From CAMCXT01 sp040403315 (GTDB taxonomy: Bacteria > Bacteroidota > Bacteroidia > M30B66), in contig JBBAKX010000002.1 of assembly GCA_040403315.1 (NCBI GenBank), positions 310,001 to 374,000 on the forward strand: 64,000 bases of DNA, read 5' to 3'. Below, piece by piece: positions 59,960 through 64,000 of the stretch. How positions within the stretch are numbered: position 1 is the stretch's first letter; every line of letters starts with the position of its first letter. Under the pieces are notes generated by a model, which was not told where the DNA came from, ran no database searches, and saw only the letters and a list, made by a program, of their open reading frames with translations. A program made the translations under genes and the position numbers.

Positions 59960-60899
59960 TGTTCACCTCCTTTTCTGATTCATTCGAAATTTGAGGTTTG
60001 GTAAGGAGCACAAACTGCCTTGCCAATGTTAAGCTTCTCTCATGTTCAACTGCAAGCGGTTTTTCTTTGGCAAACTTCACCAAATCGGCCAAAACAAGTA
60101 CCTGACGAATGAAGTCGATTGCCTCTTGTTGTTTTAATGATCGTTGAAGCAAGACAAGGGTTTCATCGGTAGTGGATTCCAAAGCAGGAAGCTGAAGTTG
60201 AGCTTCTACGTATGTTCTTAAAGCTTCGGATATCGAAGAATGGTAAAGCTTGTCGTTTCCTGATTTCCAAACGGCTTCACGCTCAATTTTATCTAGCGAA
60301 GCCAAAGCAATTTCCCAAGGAGGGGTAACCGGACCTTTAGGAATAAGCACCGGCGTTGGCTTCTTTCGTTTTTGGTAGTAATAAATACCAATTGCGATTG
60401 CGGCAAGAGCTACAAACGCCAAAATACTATAAAGGATGAGATCGGTAAAGTCTTCAGGAACATCTTCCAAGCCGCGAATATCTTGGATCGCTTTGGTAGT
60501 ATCTACTGGGATTGTTTGAACATTGATGCTTAGAACATCTGACAGTATGGAGGTTGTGTCTGATCCTGGATTGATGAATAGAAAGTCGAAAACCGGCAAA
60601 CTGTGCATTCCAGAATCGAAGGATGTGATGTTGATTTTTTGTTCAAGAGCAAAACCTTTCCCCGGAACATCAACTGTATCGATCGTATCTCGGCTAATAA
60701 CATTAAAGAAAGGACCAATAGAATCGGCTATAGCGGGCCAAACAACTTTTTGACCTGTATTGGCTTCAGCTTTTAAGAGCAATTCGATTTGTTCCCCGAT
60801 GCGCATCCGATATTTTTCGGCAAGGACAGATGCATTCTGGGCTACAGCAGCACTTGAAAGGAGAACAAATAGTAAAAATAACAACCTTCTTCCAATCAT
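59952..60899 (-). CDS. BatD-like / DUF4381-type protein of the bat operon
   Basis: 315 residues. Signal peptide (LLFLLFVLLSSAAVAQ), one Ig-like BatD-type domain (VLAEKYRMRIGEQIELLLKAEANTGQ, ISRDTIDTVD, LEQKINITSFDSG), a membrane helix (LILYSILAFVALAAIAIGIYYY), and a cytoplasmic helical part (WEIALASLDKIEREAVWKSGNDKLYHSSISEALRTYVEAQLQ) like DUF4381. It lies between the DUF58 gene and batA, overlapping both. Role unknown beyond the shared complex. Confidence 0.82.
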   Translation of the reverse strand: MIGRRLLFLLFVLLSSAAVAQNASVLAEKYRMRIGEQIELLLKAEANTGQKVVWPAIADSIGPFFNVISRDTIDTVDVPGKGFALEQKINITSFDSGMHSLPVFDFLFINPGSDTTSILSDVLSINVQTIPVDTTKAIQDIRGLEDVPEDFTDLILYSILAFVALAAIAIGIYYYQKRKKPTPVLIPKGPVTPPWEIALASLDKIEREAVWKSGNDKLYHSSISEALRTYVEAQLQLPALESTTDETLVLLQRSLKQQEAIDFIRQVLVLADLVKFAKEKPLAVEHERSLTLARQFVLLTKPQISNESEKEVNNG

Positions 60900-61768
60900 T
60901 TGGCACCTCTTCTTTTCAACAAGTTACTTAATGGCTGAATCCATGATTTATTGGTATGCAAAACGGCTAGATCCACACCTGCTCTGGCGAAAGTGTTCTT
61001 GATAATCTCGTCTTGCTTTCTGAAGGTAACTTCATAGGCTTTTCTAACTGCCCGATCGGACGTGTCGACCCATTGGGTTTGGTTCGTTTCTGCATGCAGG
61101 AATTTCACCAAGCCCACATCAGGCAGGGAAGTTTCGCGAGGATCTATAACTTGAAGTGCTACGAGATCGTGTTTTCGCGCAGCAATTCTTAGGCTATCGT
61201 TGAATGAATTAGAAAGAAAATCGCTAAGGATGAAAGCAGTGCACCTTTTTGTGGTTACGTTGGTGAGAAACCTTAAAGCTTGGTCAATGTTTGTTCTTTT
61301 GTGCTCAGGTTTAAAATCTATAAGTTCGCGAATTATCCTCAAAACGTGCGACTTACCCTTTTTCGGTGGGATGTATTTTTCGATGGTATCGGAAAAGAAA
61401 ATAACTCCAATCTTATCGTTGTTTTGAAGGGATGAAAAGGCAAGTACAGCGCATACTTCGGTTACCATTTCCATTTTGAACATGTTGGAAGTTCCGAAGT
61501 CTTTGGATCCGCTCATATCCACCAAAAGCATGATGGTGAGCTCACGTTCCTCTTCAAACACCTTCACATAAGGGTGATTAAATCGGGCTGTTACGTTCCA
61601 ATCGATTGTTCTTATATCATCGCCAGGTTGGTATTCGCGCACTTCACTAAACGACATACCTCGACCTTTGAATGCACTATGGTACTGACCTGAGAACAAT
61701 TCGGAGGATAATCCTCTGCTTTTAATCTCGAGTTTCCGTACTTTTTTAAGGAGGTCGGTTTGGTTCAT
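60896..61768 (-). CDS. DUF58-family protein of the moxR-bat operon
   Basis: 290 residues. LSSELFSGQYHSAFKGRGMSFSEVREYQPGDDIRTIDWNVTARFNHPYVKVFEEERELTIMLL is split here only for brevity: key motifs are REYQPGDD, IDWNVTAR and KVFEEERE. The VWA-like part has VDMSGSKDFG in the MIDAS position. Typical partner of MoxR. Overlaps the next gene by 4 bp; the moxR gene is 68 bp upstream. Confidence 0.9.
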   Translation of the reverse strand: MNQTDLLKKVRKLEIKSRGLSSELFSGQYHSAFKGRGMSFSEVREYQPGDDIRTIDWNVTARFNHPYVKVFEEERELTIMLLVDMSGSKDFGTSNMFKMEMVTEVCAVLAFSSLQNNDKIGVIFFSDTIEKYIPPKKGKSHVLRIIRELIDFKPEHKRTNIDQALRFLTNVTTKRCTAFILSDFLSNSFNDSLRIAARKHDLVALQVIDPRETSLPDVGLVKFLHAETNQTQWVDTSDRAVRKAYEVTFRKQDEIIKNTFARAGVDLAVLHTNKSWIQPLSNLLKRRGAK

Positions 61769-61836
61769 AAAATTGGTTTCGGCAAATGAATCAGCAAATC
61801 AATGATATGCTGAACGTTGTACCTTTTTCCCTTGGT

Positions 61837-62823
61837 TTATGGAACTTCAACGGTATTTAAAATTTCAGCAACGATGCTCTCAGTGGTGATATTTTCTGCT
61901 TCTGCTTCGTAGGTTAAGCCAATTCTGTGGCGGAGCACATCGAGACAAACTGCGCGAACATCTTCTGGAATGACGTATCCTCGGCGACGGATAAAAGCAT
62001 AAGCCTTAGCCGCCAAAGCCAAGCTGATCGAGGCTCTTGGTGAAGCGCCAAAACTGATCATCGGCTGAAATTTTGCCAAACCAGCTTCAGTTGGGAATCT
62101 TGTTGCGAAAACAATATTCACGATATAGCTTTCAATTTTCTCGTCCATGTAAACCTCACGAACTACCTGACGAGCTCGAATAATCTGCTCAGTGGTTACC
62201 ACTTTGTTTGGTTTCGGAAATTCGGTATTTAGGTTTTGGCGAATGATTTTTCTTTCTTCCTCTCTGCTTGGATAAGAAATTACGATTTTCAACATGAAAC
62301 GATCTACTTGCGCTTCAGGAAGAGGGTAAGTTCCTTCTTGCTCTACTGGATTTTGGGTAGCAAGCACCAAAAACGGTTCTGGAAGTTTGTGGGTTGTATC
62401 GCCAATAGTTACTTGACGTTCTTGCATGGCTTCGAGGAGCGCGCTTTGCACTTTGGCAGGAGCACGATTAATCTCATCGGCAAGTATAAAGTTCGAGAAT
62501 ATTGGTCCTTTTCGCACCGTAAATTGTTCCTGCTTTTGGTTGTAGATCATGGTACCTACAAGATCGGCTGGAAGCAAATCGGGTGTAAATTGGATTCTGC
62601 TAAAATTGGCATCAATTGCTTGAGCTAGCGACTTAATTGCAAGTGTTTTAGCCAAACCTGGAACACCTTCTAACAATAAATGCCCGTTGGCTAAAAGTCC
62701 AATTAACAATCGGTCGACCATGTATTGTTGGCCAATGATAACCTTGTCAAGCTCAAGTTTCAACAATTCGATGAATGCGCTTTCTCGTTCGATTCGTTCG
62801 TTGATTTCGCGGATGTCTGTCAT
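61837..62823 (-). CDS. MoxR-family AAA+ ATPase
   Basis: 328 residues. Walker A GVPGLAKT at 53-60, Walker B FILADEINRAPAKVQSALLEAMQE near 117, sensor VLATQNPVEQEGTYPLPEAQVDRF, and the C-terminal lid domain with FGASPRASISLALAAKAYAF. First gene of the bat operon. MoxR ATPases act as chaperone-like remodelers for VWA-domain partners, here BatA and BatB. Confidence 0.95.
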   Translation of the reverse strand: MTDIREINERIERESAFIELLKLELDKVIIGQQYMVDRLLIGLLANGHLLLEGVPGLAKTLAIKSLAQAIDANFSRIQFTPDLLPADLVGTMIYNQKQEQFTVRKGPIFSNFILADEINRAPAKVQSALLEAMQERQVTIGDTTHKLPEPFLVLATQNPVEQEGTYPLPEAQVDRFMLKIVISYPSREEERKIIRQNLNTEFPKPNKVVTTEQIIRARQVVREVYMDEKIESYIVNIVFATRFPTEAGLAKFQPMISFGASPRASISLALAAKAYAFIRRRGYVIPEDVRAVCLDVLRHRIGLTYEAEAENITTESIVAEILNTVEVP

Positions 62824-62990
62824 AGTATTTTAAAGTCGCGCAAAGTAAACGCAATGCAAATGATCGGTCAAGATGCAGAGTTTTAAAAAATGTTAAAAAA
62901 TGCAGCTTTAATTTGGCTGAACCCCAACAATGATAGCAATAATAGTGATGTTCTAAGTTATATTGTTCATAACTCGATAGTTATAAACAA

Positions 62991-63218
62991 TTACTCGCAA
63001 TACGTGCGGGCTGGCCCAGTAATACTGGTGAATGTTTTACCGTCGGTATTTTCTAATTCTTCGCCACAAACCTTACCTATTTCAGTTGTGATTTTTTCAC
63101 CAGTGGAAGCGATCGTTTCTTCAGTGAAACAAACCTTACACACTTCCTTTTTGCAGGAAGATGTAATCAAGAAAATGGAACAAATAGCGATTGTTAAAAC
63201 GCGAATTTTAGCTTGCAT
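62991..63218 (-). CDS. Small Cys-rich lipoprotein
   Basis: 75 residues: SPII signal (VLTIAICSIFLITSSC, Cys22), then KKEVCKVCFTEE and two further Cys (KVCGEE, TYCE). The mature part is only 54 residues with four Cys besides the lipidated one, suggesting two disulfides or a metal site. No family recognised; own promoter not evident. Confidence 0.65.
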   Translation of the reverse strand: MQAKIRVLTIAICSIFLITSSCKKEVCKVCFTEETIASTGEKITTEIGKVCGEELENTDGKTFTSITGPARTYCE

Positions 63219-63484
63219 GATGATCTTTTTCCCTTACTGTTTTTATTATAAGCGGTTAAAATTACTCTATTCTATCTCAATCTCAAAAAACGACTTACAA
63301 TTTCATCTTGAATATACTTTTAGGCACAAACAATAAATCGCAAAGAATTAACCAACAACAAGTTGTGATTGAAAATCTATGATTCCAAATTGAATTGAAA
63401 GGAGATAAGAGGATTTGACTTGATAATTGGTATTAAAACTTCAAGCAGTAAAATAATTCAGCATTAATTGGGTAGCAACATCTA
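63219..63484. other. AT-rich non-coding stretch
   Basis: 266 bp between the small lipoprotein gene and the glycosyltransferase gene, both leftward. A rightward frame crossing it is a shadow. No repeat or RNA gene seen. Confidence 0.45.
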
Positions 63485-64000
63485 TCAATTGAGTTGTTCC
63501 TTGATTTGATAATTGTTACGGTCGTTTCCAGTGCGTGCTATCATTTCACCAAGGAAACCTGCTAAAAACAACTGAGTTCCAATCACCATGAAAAACAGAC
63601 CGAAGTAAAACATAGGGCGGTCGGTCATTCTGTATGCTTGATGAACAAACTTTGCATAAGTGAGGTAAAGAGCGATCAGGAAACCAATAAAAAAACTTAG
63701 AGTTCCAAGCAGTCCGAATAGGTGCATTGGTCGTTTTCCAAATTTTGAAACAAACGTGATGCTTAATAAATCTAAGAATCCATTCACAAACCTTTCCCAT
63801 CCAAATTTGGTAGTTCCATATTTGCGGGCGCGATGCTGAACGACCTTCTCTCCTATTTTCTTGAATCCCGCCCATTTAGCAAGTACAGGAATGTACCGAT
63901 GCATTTCGCCATACACTTCGATATTTTTCACTACATCGCCGCGGTATGCTTTTAGTCCGCAGTTAAAATCGTGCAAATAAATACCACTCATCCGCCTTGC
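63485..64000 (-). CDS. GT2-family glycosyltransferase (GtrB/DPM1-like), C-terminal part
   Basis: The frame runs off the right edge (codons A-R-R precede the first internal Met), so only 171 C-terminal residues are seen. LHDFNCGLKAYRGDVVKNIEVYGEMHRYIPVLAKWAGFKK and HRARKYGTTKFGWERFVNGFLDLL are typical of the polyprenyl-phosphate glycosyltransferase group. Two membrane helices follow (FGLLGTLSFFIGFLIALYLTY, FYFGLFFMVIGTQLFLAGFLGEMI). It probably makes a polyprenyl-phosphate sugar, the kind of donor used by enzymes like the one at 1-705, though the two are far apart. Confidence 0.92.
   Translation of the reverse strand, partial: ARRMSGIYLHDFNCGLKAYRGDVVKNIEVYGEMHRYIPVLAKWAGFKKIGEKVVQHRARKYGTTKFGWERFVNGFLDLLSITFVSKFGKRPMHLFGLLGTLSFFIGFLIALYLTYAKFVHQAYRMTDRPMFYFGLFFMVIGTQLFLAGFLGEMIARTGNDRNNYQIKEQLN

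Overview
The window comes from a low-GC member of the Bacteroidota, most likely of the Flavobacteriales grade. Evidence: several promoters have the phylum form TTTG (or TTG) about 18-22 nt before TAnnTTTG; five secreted proteins end in type IX secretion (T9SS) sorting domains; there are CarboxypepD_reg/TonB receptors, an S46 dipeptidyl peptidase, a FISUMP protein, a complete moxR-bat operon and the ribH-TPR-recF-DUF721 order. The sequence is a short-read scaffold: 100 Ns at 9346-9445 are flanked by identical 55-bp ends.

Layout. 1-1352: end of an envelope operon (ArnT-like glycosyltransferase, PAP2 phosphatase). 1451-1602: a tRNA-Met with promoter and terminator. 1640-6780: an AT-rich accessory region behind the tRNA, holding a frameshifted GNAT-like gene with a 47-aa partner, a CYTH phosphatase, a WYL regulator flanked by two paralogous small genes of unknown function plus a coiled-coil gene, and a nonsense-interrupted membrane gene. 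6800-9500: secreted or lipoprotein genes, paired hairpin repeats, a FISUMP protein and the assembly gap. 9525-11921: a T9SS-exported M1 aminopeptidase. 12009-15985: a Fur/Zur-type regulator divergent from a TonB receptor, a His-rich small protein and a DUF4625 lipoprotein, probably zinc uptake.

16057-20643: ribH, a TPR protein, recF and DUF721, with a hipB-hipS-hipT toxin-antitoxin cassette lying between recF and DUF721. The cassette is bounded by a duplication of the recF 3' end (18489-18512 and 20301-20324), which suggests insertion. 20645-23708: an MbnP-like protein with a T9SS domain plus two diheme MauG/MbnH-like lipoproteins, next to a MarR-like regulator and a divergent TonB receptor. 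27011-29254: a CotH protein. 29333-29950: a Doc toxin-antitoxin pair. 30100-34853: three peptidases (M24, M14, S46/DPP11-like). 34878-39063: a lone DUF58 gene, trxA, and a three-gene ECF sigma operon.

39147-39754 carries three copies of a 112-bp conserved non-coding block at about 248-bp period, followed by rpe, an ABC permease and a small membrane protein. 42418-54451: two large type-B T9SS adhesin-like proteins (six Ig-like domains; 18 SprB-type repeats) around tyrS, a 76-aa gene and a YdeI-like gene, with a shared 3'-UTR element at 45220-45300 and 47880-47957. 54651-62823: the moxR-DUF58-(BatD-like)-batA-batB-batC-batD-batE operon. The window ends with a small Cys-rich lipoprotein and the C-terminal part of a GT2 glycosyltransferase.

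The least explained items are the hip insertion in recF, the triplicated non-coding block, the WYL/paralogue module and the MbnP/diheme operon.
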